DNA of 64,000 bases from Candidatus Enterococcus ferrettii (lineage in GTDB: Bacteria; Bacillota; Bacilli; Lactobacillales; Enterococcaceae): assembly GCF_017377655.1 (NCBI RefSeq), contig NZ_JAFREL010000041.1:1-64000 (forward strand), read 5' to 3'. Positions 9,108-18,444 of this stretch are shown here, in pieces (the stretch's first letter is position 1; every line of letters begins with the position of its first letter). The translations under genes were made by a program, and so were the position numbers. The notes below the pieces were generated by a model. It did not search any database. It saw only the letters and a list, made by a program, of their open reading frames with translations, and was not told the DNA's origin.

Positions 9108-10067
9108 TTAAGCTTTCAGTGCATTATCAATTATTTCTAAAACAGCTTTGCTTTGTTCAAGCTTTACATCTCTATAGGAAAAATCTTTGTACTTGATCAT
9201 ATTTATGAATTCTGTAAACTCCTTATACATTCTATGAAAAGAAGGATTTTCATCAAATTTTTTTCTCTTTTGTCCTTTTTTTTCGATAATAATAGTTGGA
9301 AGTGTATTCGTAGAACCTTTTATGAATATAGTCCCTTCCTCTCCTTGAATCGTTGATATATTATTGCCAAAAGAATCTTTTGCTGCCACACAGACAACAT
9401 GAAAACCTGAATAGTCTAAAATTAGTATCCCTGAAGTATCGATATCCATCTTTATGTTACCAAAATAGTTTACATCCACTGGTTTCCCAAATAACCCTAC
9501 CGCAAGATGGATATTGTAGACATTCAGATCTCTTAGCGCACCTCCACCTTTTTGAGGGTCAAACGCGGGTAGAATTATTCCTTTTCTAAACTGATCGTAC
9601 CGTGAAGAATATTGCGAATAGTTGAACTCAACGACTCTGATTTCACCAATCTCAGACAAATAGTTTTTGATGATTTTGTAATTTTCTAAGTATTGATTCG
9701 TAATTGCTTCTACCAGAATCAACTTTGACTGATCAGCAAGACTGGATAAAATGGTTAACTCTTCGGAATGAAGAGCAAACGGCTTCTCGCAGATTACATT
9801 TTTCCCCTTTATCAAAGCATTTAGTGCCTGCTCATAATGTAAATGGTTTGGCGTGGCAATATAAACGGTATCAAATATCCCTTGTTCTAAACAAAGAGTA
9901 TAATCTGAAAATACTTCGTTAACTCTGTACTTCTTTTGTAATGCTACTCCTTTTTCATAACTTCTTTCTGTGGTACATAAGGCTGTTACTTCAATATCAG
10001 GTATATATTGCTGAACTTTTAAAAATTCTTCAGCAATCATCCCTGTTCCGATAGTTGCTATTTTCAT
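9108..10067 (-). CDS. Gfo/Idh/MocA-family NAD(P)-dependent oxidoreductase
   Basis: 319 residues. The N-terminal Rossmann fold begins KIATIGTGMIA and is followed by the family signature CEKPFAL near residue 95. The C-terminal half is the alpha/beta substrate domain. Members oxidise or reduce sugars, inositols and related polyols. The gene lies between the LevR regulator and the transketolase, with a terminator before it, so it may have its own promoter. The start at 10067 is chosen for its AAGGAG site; the ATG at 10091 lies upstream of that site. Substrate unknown; context suggests a carbohydrate from the same pathway. Confidence 0.85.
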   Translation of the reverse strand: MKIATIGTGMIAEEFLKVQQYIPDIEVTALCTTERSYEKGVALQKKYRVNEVFSDYTLCLEQGIFDTVYIATPNHLHYEQALNALIKGKNVICEKPFALHSEELTILSSLADQSKLILVEAITNQYLENYKIIKNYLSEIGEIRVVEFNYSQYSSRYDQFRKGIILPAFDPQKGGGALRDLNVYNIHLAVGLFGKPVDVNYFGNIKMDIDTSGILILDYSGFHVVCVAAKDSFGNNISTIQGEEGTIFIKGSTNTLPTIIIEKKGQKRKKFDENPSFHRMYKEFTEFINMIKYKDFSYRDVKLEQSKAVLEIIDNALKA

Positions 10068-10127
10068 AAACGTCTCCTTGTCATCGTTCACTTAAGTCAT
10101 TTTGAATTTTAATTTAGTAAAAAGTAT

Positions 10128-10170
10128 CTACTCAACATTTCAAAATGGATAATCGAATAGATACTTTTCA
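10128..10170 (-). terminator. Terminator after transketolase gene 1
   Basis: On the minus strand, AAAAGTATCTA and TAGATACTTTT arms enclose a loop of about 20 bases and end in TTTT. It lies just after the transketolase stop codon. Confidence 0.65.
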
Positions 10171-10174
10171 TATT

Positions 10175-12172
10175 TTAGTTCAATGAATCAAATGTATTCA
10201 CTACGTTGTCTATAGTGAAACCAAACCGTTCTAAAATCAGACCTCCTGGAGCAGAGGCTCCAAAGTGGTCGATACTGATCATTTTACCTGTGTCTCCCAA
10301 GTATCGCTCCCAACCAAATGAAGTACCCGCTTCAACAGCTAATCGTTTCGTTACAGATCGGGGTAAGACGAATTCTTTATATTCTTCATCCTGTGCCTCA
10401 AAAAGATCAAAACTAGGTAGTGATACTACAGAAACATCTTTTCCTCTCTTTTTCAGAATTGTTTGTGCAGCAATTGCTAGACTAACCTCTGAACCAGTGG
10501 CGATAATGATACCTTCTGGCGTAAATGACTGAGATTTTGATACGATATACCCACCTTTTTCTACACCGGTTCCAGCGTTTTCTTGTGTGCCCGGTAAGAC
10601 AGGCAAATTTTGTCTGCTTAGCACTAACAAAGTTGGCTTGTTTTTTGTTTTTAGTGCTACCTTCCAAGCTGCAGTGGTTTCGTTACCATCAGCAGGTCGG
10701 ATAACTTGAACGTTAGGCATACAGCGTACGCTTGCTAATTGCTCAATTGGTTCATGTGTTGGGCCATCTTCTCCAACTGCAACTGAATCATGAGTCAAAA
10801 CATAGATTACAGGTAATCCTTGTAAAGCGGACATACGGATAGCTGGTCTTAGATAATCAACGAACACAAAAAATGTACCGCCATAAATTCGAGTTCCACC
10901 ATGTAGTTGAATTCCATTCATTGCTCCAGCCATTGCAAATTCACGAACACCAAACCAAATATTACGTCCTTCATAAGAATCAGGTTGAAATTCTTCTTCC
11001 GCTGCAACCGTTGTATTATTTGATCCTGATAAATCTGCCGATCCGCCCCAAAAACTTGGTACAGCTTTAGAGATTTCTTGGATGATATCTTTGCTTGACA
11101 CACGACTGGCTTGACTAGAACCTTCTTGATAAACTGGTAATTCAACATCCCAGTTTTCTGGAAGCTTCCCATCAAAGGCTTCCTCAAATTGTTTAGCTAA
11201 CTCTGGATAAGCAATTTTATACTCTTTAAAAAGCTGATTCCATTCTCCTTCAGCCGTTCCACCTTTATCAATCATCTCTTCTTTAAAACGTTCAGCTACT
11301 TCATCTGGAACAGTAAAGGCAGGATACGCCCAGTTATAAACTTGTTTGGCTGCTTTGATTCCATCCTCGCCGATTGGAGCCCCGTGAACTGCTGAGGTTC
11401 CTTCTTGGGGAGCGCCATAACCGATCACTGTTTTTATTTCAATTAAAGTCGGCTTTTGGTTTTCAGCTTTTGCCTCTTCAATCGCTCTGTTGATTGCTTC
11501 CAAATCATTGCCATCTTCTACTAAAATATGTTGCCAACCATAAGCTTCATAACGTGCTCCAACGTTTTCTGTAAAGGCCTTTGATGTTGGTCCATCTAAT
11601 GAAATATCATTAGAATCATACAACACTATCAATTTATTTAATTTCAAATGTCCAGCTAATGAGCTAGCTTCCTGAGATACACCTTCCATCAGATCACCAT
11701 CTCCACAGATAGTATACGTGTAATGATCCATTACATTATACTTTTCCCGATTATAAACCGCTGATAAGTGAGCTTCTGCCATAGCCATTCCTACAGCCAT
11801 AGCTATTCCTTGTCCTAATGGTCCAGAAGTTGCTTCTACACCATCTGTCTGTTTATATTCTGGATGTCCAGGTGTTTTGCTTTCCCATTGTCGGAAGTTC
11901 TTCAAATCGTCAATCGTTACTTGGTAACCCGATAAGTGCGATAAACTATATAACAGAGCAGATCCATGTCCTGCTGAAAGAATAAAACGATCTCGATTCG
12001 GCCAGTTCAGCGAGGTCTTGGGATTCACATTTAGATGTTTTGTCCATAATGTGTACGCCATTGGAGCTGCACCCATAACAATACCTGGATGCCCTGAATT
12101 GGCTTTTTGAATTGTGTCAATTCCTAACGTGCGTAAGGTGTTGACACTTAATTGATCAATGTTATCAAACAT
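10175..12172 (-). CDS. tkt: Transketolase (accessory copy)
   Basis: Thiamine-diphosphate enzyme that moves two-carbon ketol units between sugar phosphates, 665 residues, full length. It has the TPP motif [14 protein letters not shown], the catalytic His region [10 protein letters not shown], and the pyrimidine domain [13 protein letters not shown] second, clearly homologous transketolase lies at 49913-51907; this copy sits in a sugar cluster and is probably pathway-dedicated. The ATG has a GGAGGACG ribosome binding site. A terminator precedes it, so it depends on readthrough from the deoC operon or on an unrecognised promoter. Confidence 0.95.
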   Translation of the reverse strand: MFDNIDQLSVNTLRTLGIDTIQKANSGHPGIVMGAAPMAYTLWTKHLNVNPKTSLNWPNRDRFILSAGHGSALLYSLSHLSGYQVTIDDLKNFRQWESKTPGHPEYKQTDGVEATSGPLGQGIAMAVGMAMAEAHLSAVYNREKYNVMDHYTYTICGDGDLMEGVSQEASSLAGHLKLNKLIVLYDSNDISLDGPTSKAFTENVGARYEAYGWQHILVEDGNDLEAINRAIEEAKAENQKPTLIEIKTVIGYGAPQEGTSAVHGAPIGEDGIKAAKQVYNWAYPAFTVPDEVAERFKEEMIDKGGTAEGEWNQLFKEYKIAYPELAKQFEEAFDGKLPENWDVELPVYQEGSSQASRVSSKDIIQEISKAVPSFWGGSADLSGSNNTTVAAEEEFQPDSYEGRNIWFGVREFAMAGAMNGIQLHGGTRIYGGTFFVFVDYLRPAIRMSALQGLPVIYVLTHDSVAVGEDGPTHEPIEQLASVRCMPNVQVIRPADGNETTAAWKVALKTKNKPTLLVLSRQNLPVLPGTQENAGTGVEKGGYIVSKSQSFTPEGIIIATGSEVSLAIAAQTILKKRGKDVSVVSLPSFDLFEAQDEEYKEFVLPRSVTKRLAVEAGTSFGWERYLGDTGKMISIDHFGASAPGGLILERFGFTIDNVVNTFDSLN

Positions 12173-12213
12173 TCTTTTCGTCCTCCTAAGATTTCAAATT
12201 ACTACCATTTACT

Positions 12214-12250
12214 ATTTAAAAAAGCCAGAGATTTTTTCTCTGGCTTTTTC
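12214..12250 (-). terminator. Terminator or attenuator between the TIM-like gene and transketolase
   Basis: On the minus strand, AAAAAGCCAGAG and CTCTGGCTTTTTT form a 12-bp stem that ends in T residues. It separates the deoC-transaldolase-TIM-like genes from the downstream transketolase, with only about 40 bases left before the tkt ATG. Confidence 0.85.
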
Positions 12251-13078
12251 CTACTTATCTAATTCAGCCTTCAAATTCTTAATCACATCAACAATTTGCT
12301 GTAACCGATTTGAGTCACTACCGAATCTACCCAATAATACACCATCTAAATCCGCCATTTTAATCATAGTGATACTATTCTCTGGGCTAACAGATCCACC
12401 ATATACCACACGAACCTTTTCCTTTGCCTCTTCTCCAAAGATTCTAGTAATGGCTTTTCGAATAAATGATGTTGCCATTTTAATATGTGGTGCTCCAGCT
12501 GCTTTACTTTGCCCCACAGCCCACGCAGGGGTGTAAGCAATAACAATCTTATCTAAATGTTTTTTGTCTACACAATACAAGCCATTGAAGACACGCAAAA
12601 ATAGTTCTTGTTCGAGATCTCGTTCATAATTGGGATTTTTCAAGTCGTCAATGACGTTGTCCGCATCCTTCTTTTCAAGTTCACCAACACATAGAATGGG
12701 GCTTACATTATTATTAAGAGCTAATTTTACTTTTTTGTTGATAATGTCGTCTGTTTCATTAAAGAGCTTTCTTCTTTCCCAATGCCCCAGTTCAACAAAA
12801 GTTCCTTCCATATCTATTAGTGATTCAATTGAAAACTCACCACTCAGTTCACCATGCTCAATTGATCCAATATTTTGGACACCTAAATGAACGGGCGTAT
12901 CTTTGATCACTTCATGCACTGGATAAATTGTCCCCATCGAAGGCAAAATGACAACGTCAATTCCAGCATCTGAGTTTTTTTTAGCACTAATTTGTTTAGC
13001 AAATTCAATTGCATCTTTCATATGATTTTGTCTCATGGACCAATTCATTATGACAATTGGTTTTTTTGGGTTATTCAT
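12251..13078 (-). CDS. Triosephosphate isomerase-like TIM-barrel protein lacking two catalytic residues
   Basis: 275 residues with the clear TPI fold signature: GVQNIG, GHWERR, ILCVGE, AYTPAWAVG and YGGSVSPENS. Canonical TPI has Lys in NWK, His in GHSERR and Glu in AYEPVWAIG. Here NWSM gives Ser14 for the catalytic Lys, His99 is kept but followed by Trp, and AYTPAW gives Thr183 for the general base Glu. Normal triosephosphate isomerisation is therefore unlikely. The phosphate-gripping YGGSV remains, so it may bind another sugar phosphate or act non-catalytically (inference). The start at 13078 has GGAG nine bases upstream; ATG 13093 is an alternative. It is co-oriented with deoC and transaldolase. 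Other sugar-phosphate isomerases of the TPI family (for example EryH) are possible relatives. Confidence 0.85.
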   Translation of the reverse strand: MNNPKKPIVIMNWSMRQNHMKDAIEFAKQISAKKNSDAGIDVVILPSMGTIYPVHEVIKDTPVHLGVQNIGSIEHGELSGEFSIESLIDMEGTFVELGHWERRKLFNETDDIINKKVKLALNNNVSPILCVGELEKKDADNVIDDLKNPNYERDLEQELFLRVFNGLYCVDKKHLDKIVIAYTPAWAVGQSKAAGAPHIKMATSFIRKAITRIFGEEAKEKVRVVYGGSVSPENSITMIKMADLDGVLLGRFGSDSNRLQQIVDVIKNLKAELDK

Positions 13079-13152
13079 TCTAATCATCTCCATCGTTTTT
13101 CTCTCTTGTGATGACCTAAGAAAAGCAATTTAATAAACAGAATCAAACATTT

Positions 13153-13800
13153 TTATTTATTTGAGAATGCTGCCCAATCTTTCTCAAATTGTTCGATTCC
13201 TTTGTCCGTTAATGGATGGCTCCACAATTTAGGAAATAAGCTGCCAGGAATCGTCGCAATATCTGCACCCAATACGGCTACTTTTTCTACGTGCTCAAGT
13301 CCTCTAACACTGGCAGAAATTATTTCTGCTTCGTACCCATAGTTATCTAACACTTTTCTTAAATTCAAAATTAAAGTCATACTGTCCGTTCCGATATCAT
13401 CTAAACGTCCTAAAAATGGACTAATATAAGTAGCCCCAGCTTTCGCGGCCATTAAGCCTTGGGCAACGGTGAATACCAATGTAACATTTGTCTTGATTCC
13501 TTTTTTCGATAAATAATTAACTGCTTTTAATCCTTGCTCCGTCATTGGAATTTTTACGACCACATTATTTGCCCATTTTGCTAAGGTTTCTGCTTCTGAA
13601 ATCATTTCATCAGCTTGTGAACCAGTAACTTCTGCGCTCACTGGCCCGTCAACTATTGAACAAATTTCTTTGATTACTTCTTCAAAATCTCTACCTTCTT
13701 TAGCAATGATAGTAGGATTTGTGGTAACGCCATCAACCAAACCTAGTTCATTAATTCGTTTGATTTCTTCCACATTTGCCGTATCTAAAAAGAATTTCAT
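13153..13800 (-). CDS. tal: Small (TalC-type) transaldolase
   Basis: 215-residue single-domain transaldolase / fructose-6-phosphate aldolase family protein. It has the N-terminal [11 protein letters not shown] motif, TTNPTI, and the Schiff-base Lys in VVVKIPMT near residue 84. The active-site segment reads ISPFLGR: transaldolases have Phe here and fructose-6-phosphate aldolases have Tyr, so transaldolase activity is favoured. With transketolase it gives the non-oxidative pentose-phosphate reactions. It lies between deoC and the TIM-like gene in one operon under the deoC promoter. Confidence 0.9.
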   Translation of the reverse strand: MKFFLDTANVEEIKRINELGLVDGVTTNPTIIAKEGRDFEEVIKEICSIVDGPVSAEVTGSQADEMISEAETLAKWANNVVVKIPMTEQGLKAVNYLSKKGIKTNVTLVFTVAQGLMAAKAGATYISPFLGRLDDIGTDSMTLILNLRKVLDNYGYEAEIISASVRGLEHVEKVAVLGADIATIPGSLFPKLWSHPLTDKGIEQFEKDWAAFSNK

Positions 13801-13822
13801 GTTATATTACCATCTCCTCTTT

Positions 13823-14545
13823 TTAATATGCTTCAGTACTTACGTTATTATCTAAACCTAAAACAGTTGGTGTTGATTTGTACCCTACACCCATACGGTC
13901 AATTCCCATATCAATTAATTCTAAGAAATGGTCACGAGTACGGATACCTCCGCTGCCCTTAATTTTAATGCGTCCTTCGCATTGATTCATCATGATCTTG
14001 ATTACTTCATTTGTAGCACCATTCGATTCGTATCCAGTAATAAATCCAGTACTCGTTTTTACAAAATCTGCTCCTGCAGTAATCGCACATTCACAAGCTT
14101 GACGAACTTGTTCTTCATTCAATGTATCCGTTTCAAAAATAACCTTCACGGCTGTTCCATACTTATGGCATACATCCACAACAGCTTTAATATCAGCAGT
14201 AACGTCGTCATATTTTCCGCTTCTGATCCATCCAAAATTAGCTACGATATCCAATTCATAAATGTCACCGCGTTTGCAATACTCTTCGGCTTGCAGTGCT
14301 TTTGAAGCAGTTGTACTTGTCCCAAAAGGAAAATCACAAACCACACATATTTTTGTTTTACTATCCTTTGTCATTTCTGCTGCAATATCTAACGATGAAG
14401 GATTGATACATACTGTCGCGCAATGGTAATCAATACCTTCTTGAATATACTTACGAATTTCCGCTTCTGTAAAATCTGGTTTCAATACGGATTGGTCAAT
14501 ATACATTCCTAATTCTTCTACTGTCATTTCTGCTGCCTTTTTCAT
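13823..14545 (-). CDS. deoC: Deoxyribose-phosphate aldolase
   Basis: Class I aldolase of about 240 residues that reversibly splits 2-deoxyribose 5-phosphate into glyceraldehyde 3-phosphate and acetaldehyde. The Schiff-base Lys lies in FVKTSTGF and the second active-site Lys in IKGSGGIRT. The start at 14545 has AGGAGG upstream; the longer frame from 14641 would begin upstream of the promoter. It is the first gene of the operon with transaldolase and the TIM-like gene. No deoxynucleoside phosphorylase, phosphopentomutase or deoxyribokinase is nearby, so the true substrate may be another deoxysugar or ketose phosphate. Confidence 0.92.
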   Translation of the reverse strand: MKKAAEMTVEELGMYIDQSVLKPDFTEAEIRKYIQEGIDYHCATVCINPSSLDIAAEMTKDSKTKICVVCDFPFGTSTTASKALQAEEYCKRGDIYELDIVANFGWIRSGKYDDVTADIKAVVDVCHKYGTAVKVIFETDTLNEEQVRQACECAITAGADFVKTSTGFITGYESNGATNEVIKIMMNQCEGRIKIKGSGGIRTRDHFLELIDMGIDRMGVGYKSTPTVLGLDNNVSTEAY

Positions 14546-14576
14546 AGTAGTAAACCTCCTAATATAATTTGTAATT

Positions 14577-14591
14577 TGTATTTTTACTACA
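14577..14591 (-). promoter_or_regulatory. Candidate RpiR-family operator a (deoC start point)
   Basis: Minus strand TGTAGTAAAAATACA, an inverted repeat placed over the predicted deoC transcription start. It matches two other copies in the same intergenic region. Confidence 0.65.
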
Positions 14592-14596
14592 TTTTG

Positions 14597-14625
14597 AGTA
14601 TAAAACATTTCTAATACTTTGTAAA
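14597..14625 (-). promoter_or_regulatory. Sigma-A promoter of the deoC-tal-TIM-like operon
   Basis: Minus strand: -35 TTTACA at 14620-14625, a 17-base spacer, and -10 TATACT at 14597-14602. The spacing is ideal. One operator-like element covers the expected start point and another lies just upstream of the -35. Confidence 0.82.
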
Positions 14626-14633
14626 GAGGAATT

Positions 14634-14648
14634 TGTAGCAAAATTACT
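14634..14648 (+). promoter_or_regulatory. Candidate RpiR-family operator b (upstream of deoC -35)
   Basis: Plus strand TGTAGCAAAATTACT, sharing the TGTAGYAAAANTAC pattern with sites a and c. It lies immediately upstream of the deoC -35 element. Confidence 0.55.
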
Positions 14649-14795
14649 TTCTTTATTTTCTTCTATCCATTTCTTTGAGTTATATGGAGATAATAATTTT
14701 AGAAAGTATATTTGTTCAGTTCGATCACTTCTACCTACTAAAAGATTTTTAGTAAAAATAGATTATTCTTCATCATGTCATTTATTAAACAGGAT

Positions 14796-14824
14796 TTGAC
14801 GTTTCTAAAGAAATACATTATCAT
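14796..14824 (+). promoter_or_regulatory. Sigma-A promoter of the rpiR-family gene
   Basis: -35 TTGACG at 14796-14801, 17-base spacer, -10 TATCAT at 14819-14824. The -10 box abuts operator c, which fits autoregulation. Confidence 0.75.
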
Positions 14825-14838
14825 GTAGTAAAACTACT
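14824..14838 (+). promoter_or_regulatory. Candidate RpiR-family operator c (own promoter)
   Basis: TGTAGTAAAACTACT, an inverted repeat GTAGT/ACTAC directly downstream of the -10 box and ahead of the regulator's ribosome binding site. Confidence 0.65.
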
Positions 14839-14858
14839 AAAAAGGTCTGGTTGAATCT

Positions 14859-15728
14859 ATGAATGAAAACCAATTATACTCAGAAACGATCAAATTGAAC
14901 TACAATTCTCTCAGCAAATCTGAAAAGAAAATAGCAGATTATGTTTTAGAAACTGGCTATAAAGTCTCTGAAATGGCTTTAGCTGAGCTTGCCAAAGCTA
15001 CCGGAGTCAGTGATCCTTCGGTCGTCCGCTTTACTAAAGCTTTGGGGTATAAAGGCTTTAGCGATTTTAAATCTCACGTATTACGAGATTGGGGGAAAGA
15101 AAGCTCTCTTCCTCAATCTGATAAGTTTGTTGATCTGAATATTTCACCAGAGGATAAGTTAGAAAGTATTCCTCAAAAAATTGTTAGCTCCTCTATGAAG
15201 GGGCTAGAGGATACCATGAAAATTTTTGACTATGAAGCCTATGAGAAAGCTGTTCATAGTATTTCTAAAGCCAATCGAATTGAGGTTTTTGGGGTAGGAA
15301 CTTCCGGCAGTATTGCTTTAGACTTCGTCAGTCGGTTGATTCGTATTGGGTTGAATGCACGCTATTTTGCTGACAACCACTTAGAACAATTGAGCCTTGT
15401 ATCGTTAGGAAAAGAGGATGTCGCAATTGCAATTTCCCACTCTGGCAGCACAATTGATGCGGTTGACAGTTTGAAAATTGCTAAGGAAGCTGGTGCAACG
15501 ACGATTGCCCTAACAAACTATAAGGCTTCGCATATCTCTAAGTATTCAGATATTGATCTATTGACTGGTGATCATGAAACAACATTCTATAGTGAAACGA
15601 TGGTTTCCAGAATGTCCCTACTCTCTTTAGTTGATATGTTGTATATGGGCATTCTGTTAAGTGATTACGAAAAATATACAACTATATTAGACAAAGTGAA
15701 TACCTTAGTCGAAAAGAAAAACTACTAA
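14859..15728 (+). CDS. MurR/RpiR-family transcriptional regulator
   Basis: 289 residues. The N-terminal helix-turn-helix domain (about 1-80) contains LAKATGVSDPSVVRFTKALGYKGFSDFK, which is typical of the family. The C-terminal SIS sugar-phosphate-binding domain (about 125-260) contains GVGTSGSIALDF and AISHSGSTIDAV. Such proteins sense phosphosugars and usually repress, sometimes activate, the adjacent catabolic operon. The gene is divergent from deoC, and three copies of a 15-bp motif lie between them, so it very likely controls that operon and itself. The effector is probably a phosphorylated sugar of the pathway. Confidence 0.92.
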   Translation: MNENQLYSETIKLNYNSLSKSEKKIADYVLETGYKVSEMALAELAKATGVSDPSVVRFTKALGYKGFSDFKSHVLRDWGKESSLPQSDKFVDLNISPEDKLESIPQKIVSSSMKGLEDTMKIFDYEAYEKAVHSISKANRIEVFGVGTSGSIALDFVSRLIRIGLNARYFADNHLEQLSLVSLGKEDVAIAISHSGSTIDAVDSLKIAKEAGATTIALTNYKASHISKYSDIDLLTGDHETTFYSETMVSRMSLLSLVDMLYMGILLSDYEKYTTILDKVNTLVEKKNY

Positions 15729-15784
15729 AAAAGATGGTGTATAGCCAACCTTAACTACTAGGGCAGCTATACATCATCTTTTAT
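15726..15784. terminator. Bidirectional terminator between rpiR-family gene and fhs
   Basis: Long inverted repeat AAAAGATGGTGTATAGC / GCTATACATCATCTTTT between two convergent genes, with A/T runs on both sides. Confidence 0.85.
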
Positions 15785-15811
15785 TGGTTTTCATTTAAAG
15801 TAATCTATCGC

Positions 15812-17485
15812 TTAAAATAATCCGATCGCCGTACCATTTTCATCAACATCCATATTTAAGGCTGCTGGTTTCTTCGGTAAACCAGGCATTGTCATTACAT
15901 CACCAGTTAGGGCAACAATGAAGCCAGCACCGATCTTAGGAACAAATTCACGGATTGTTACTGTGAAATCGCTTGGTGCCCCTAGCTTAGCTGGATCATC
16001 AGACAATGAATATTGCGTTTTTGCCATACATACGGGTAGTCGATCCCAGCCATATTTTTTAAAGGTTGCCAACTGCTGTTTAGCTTTTTTGCTATAGCTT
16101 ACCTCTGAACCACCATAAATTTCTTTGACAATGGTTTCAACCTTTTCTTCCAAGTCGTCGTGTTCACGGCTGAAAATTGAAGTGAAGGTTGTATCACTTT
16201 CTTCAATTGTTTGAACTACAGTGTTGGCTAAGTCGATTCCACCCTCTGGACCTTTTTCCCAAACGCTGGCTAGTTCAACTTTTACATCTTCTGCTTCACA
16301 TAATTCTTTTAGTAAAGCAATTTCTTTATCGGTATCGCTGATAAATTCGTTGATTGCTACGACTACAGGCAGACCGTATTTCTTCATGTTAGCAATATGT
16401 TTTGCTAAATTACTGAAGCCTATTTTTAGGGCTTCCAGATTTTCTGCACTTAAATCAGATTTGGCTACACCGCCATGCATTTTTAATGCTCGAATTGTTG
16501 CAACAATTACTACTAGGTCAGGTGCTTTACCTAAGCTTGGAACCTTAATATCTAAGAATTTTTCTCCACCTAGATCAGCGCCAAAGCCAGCTTCAGTCAC
16601 AGTATATTCTCCGCAATGAAGAGCAGTATTGGTCGCAAGAATACTGTTACAGCCATGGGCAATATTGGCAAATGGTCCGCCATGCACAAAGGCTGGTGTT
16701 TGATAAATCGTTTGAACCAAGTTCGGCTTAATAGCATCCTTCAAGATCAGAGCAAGTGCACCTTCAATCTTTAAGTCACCAACGGTAATTGGTTCACGAT
16801 CGTAAGTGTAAGCCACGACAATATTGCTTAACCGTTTCTTCAAGTCTTGGATATCTGTAGATAAACACAGAACTGCCATAATCTCGCTGGCAACAGTAAT
16901 ATCAAAGCCATCCTCACGAGGAACACCGTTAATCGGTCCGCCAAGACCGACTGTAATATGACGCAATTCACGGTCATTCAAATCCACAACGCGCTTCCAA
17001 ATTACCCGACGAGGATCAATACCAAGCTCGTTGCCTTGGTGAAGATGATTATCTAATAATGCAGATAAGGCATTATTGGCAGTAGTAATGGCATGCATAT
17101 CGCCAGTAAAGTGAAGGTTGATATCTTCCATCGGCAGGACTTGCGCATAACCGCCACCGGTTGCTCCACCCTTAATCCCCATTACTGGTCCTAGAGATGG
17201 TTCACGTAAGGCAATCACAGTATTTTTACCAATTTTATTTAGGGCATCGCCTAAACCGATGGTTACTGTAGATTTTCCTTCACCAGCTGGTGTGGGATTA
17301 ATTGAAGTGACTAAAATTAGTTTGCCTTCGGGTTGTTGGTGAATACGATTCAAAGCAGGGAAATCAATTTTGGCTTTGTAGTTGCCAAATAATTCAAGAT
17401 CCTCCGCTGTAAGGTTTAGTTTTTCCGCAATTTGCGTGATAGGGGCTAATTCTGTTGCTTGAGAAATTTCGATATCTGTTTTCAT
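15812..17485 (-). CDS. fhs: Formate-tetrahydrofolate ligase
   Basis: ATP-dependent synthesis of 10-formyl-tetrahydrofolate from formate, feeding purine and fMet-tRNA synthesis. 557 residues, the standard length. The nucleotide loop TPAGEGKST lies near residue 65, and the conserved [17 protein letters not shown] segment reads [13 protein letters not shown] near 310. Single-gene unit with GGAAGG before the ATG. It is convergent with the RpiR-family gene and divergent from the cold-shock gene. Confidence 0.97.
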   Translation of the reverse strand: MKTDIEISQATELAPITQIAEKLNLTAEDLELFGNYKAKIDFPALNRIHQQPEGKLILVTSINPTPAGEGKSTVTIGLGDALNKIGKNTVIALREPSLGPVMGIKGGATGGGYAQVLPMEDINLHFTGDMHAITTANNALSALLDNHLHQGNELGIDPRRVIWKRVVDLNDRELRHITVGLGGPINGVPREDGFDITVASEIMAVLCLSTDIQDLKKRLSNIVVAYTYDREPITVGDLKIEGALALILKDAIKPNLVQTIYQTPAFVHGGPFANIAHGCNSILATNTALHCGEYTVTEAGFGADLGGEKFLDIKVPSLGKAPDLVVIVATIRALKMHGGVAKSDLSAENLEALKIGFSNLAKHIANMKKYGLPVVVAINEFISDTDKEIALLKELCEAEDVKVELASVWEKGPEGGIDLANTVVQTIEESDTTFTSIFSREHDDLEEKVETIVKEIYGGSEVSYSKKAKQQLATFKKYGWDRLPVCMAKTQYSLSDDPAKLGAPSDFTVTIREFVPKIGAGFIVALTGDVMTMPGLPKKPAALNMDVDENGTAIGLF

Positions 17486-17741
17486 AAGCCTTCCTTTCCC
17501 GAACGATTATCATTTTAGACAGTTTTTTATTCGTTCATTCACATTATAACGAATTTGTTTGAGAAAAACACTAAATACTACTAGTAAATTTCCTTGATAG
17601 GCAAAAGCGTTCGGATTCTCCTAAATCCAGCTTTAATCAGAAATAATTTCGTGCCTTTTATTTGGAAAAGTCGTGTGTATATTCGCTTTTTTCTACCCTT
17701 TCGATTATAATGGAATCACTACTGATAAGGAGTGTGGCTGT

Positions 17742-17951
17742 ATGCAAACGGGGATTGTTAAGTGGTTTGATGAAGCAAAAGGTTATGGTTTCATCACTTA
17801 TGATGAAGATCAGGAAGTTTTTGTCCATTTTACAGCTATTGAAGAGGATGGCTTCAAATCATTGAGGTCAGGTGAAGTAGTAGAATTTGTGATTGTTGAA
17901 GGCGCTCGCGGCGAGCAAGCAGCGCATGTAAAAAAAGAAATGCAAAACTAA
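17742..17951 (+). CDS. Cold-shock domain protein
   Basis: 69-residue single CSD protein. It has RNP1-like KGYGFI and RNP2-like VFVHFTAI motifs, and starts MQTGIVKWF as usual for the CspA family. It likely binds single-stranded nucleic acid as an RNA chaperone. The ATG at 17742 has AAGGAG nine bases upstream. A longer reading frame from 17673 lacks a ribosome binding site and family similarity in its extension. Confidence 0.93.
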   Translation: MQTGIVKWFDEAKGYGFITYDEDQEVFVHFTAIEEDGFKSLRSGEVVEFVIVEGARGEQAAHVKKEMQN

Positions 17952-17967
17952 TTTAGTTATACAGTTA

Positions 17968-18013
17968 AAAAAACGTAAGGATTAGTCATGACTAATCTTT
18001 ACGTTTTCTTCTT
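17968..18013. terminator. Bidirectional terminator between the cold-shock gene and ebsA
   Basis: Near-perfect inverted repeat AACGTAAGGATTAGTC / GACTAATCTTTACGTT, flanked by A and T runs, between convergent genes. Confidence 0.85.
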
Positions 18014-18410
18014 TTACTTTGATTTCAGGAAAATGCGCAGTCAGGTTTTCAAAAAAACGTTGTCGCTGCTTTTTTGACATAGACAGCCGATAATCACCTA
18101 AGCCCTTTTGTTGAATGATAATTCCATCTTTGCGGTTGCAGATTTCTTCAATATGGGATGTAGGTAGGAATTTCTTACGCCAAAACAGTGAATAGTGAAT
18201 AGTCAATCCCTTTTCATTGATTGTTAAGTAGCGGTGTAAACCGATAATCAAAAAGATGAAAAACAAACCAATAATCAAATTGCCTTTCAAGAACGGTCGC
18301 GTGTTTTCCAGTGTCACGATTAATCCATAAAACAGGATAATGAAGGTAACTGACCAATAGATGATGGCAAGTGACAGCTCTGGCTGCCAGAAATAACGCT
18401 TGCTCTTCAT
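17982..18410 (-). CDS. ebsA: EbsA-family membrane protein
   Basis: 142 residues with two adjacent transmembrane helices (about 12-32 and 42-62), then a cytoplasmic-looking PH-like domain (LTINEKGLTIHYSLFWRKKFLPTSHIEEI). This matches the enterococcal EbsA family by overall layout. The family is annotated as pore-forming, but its biochemical role is poorly known. The ATG at 18410 has AGGAG upstream; the longer frame from 18506 runs into the divergent RNase HI-like gene and is rejected. Family call is from recognition, not a search. Confidence 0.7.
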   Translation of the reverse strand: MKSKRYFWQPELSLAIIYWSVTFIILFYGLIVTLENTRPFLKGNLIIGLFFIFLIIGLHRYLTINEKGLTIHYSLFWRKKFLPTSHIEEICNRKDGIIIQQKGLGDYRLSMSKKQRQRFFENLTAHFPEIKVKEENVKISHD

Positions 18411-18444
18411 GCATTTACTCCTAACTAATAAAAGGATGGTTGAT

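Noticed and set aside
12251..13093. Treating the TIM-barrel gene as the housekeeping triosephosphate isomerase
   Set aside because: It lacks the Lys and Glu needed for catalysis and sits in a regulated sugar operon, so the normal tpiA must be elsewhere.
13153..13800. Calling the small transaldolase a fructose-6-phosphate aldolase
   Set aside because: The active-site segment has Phe (ISPFLGR), the transaldolase residue, rather than the Tyr of aldolases.
13823..14641. Longer deoC reading frame starting at 14641
   Set aside because: The extension covers the deoC promoter and an operator and has no family match; the start at 14545 has AGGAGG.
17486..17741. A riboswitch or PurR box upstream of fhs
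   Set aside because: The CGAA-like fragments do not form a convincing paired motif, and no aptamer structure could be recognised.
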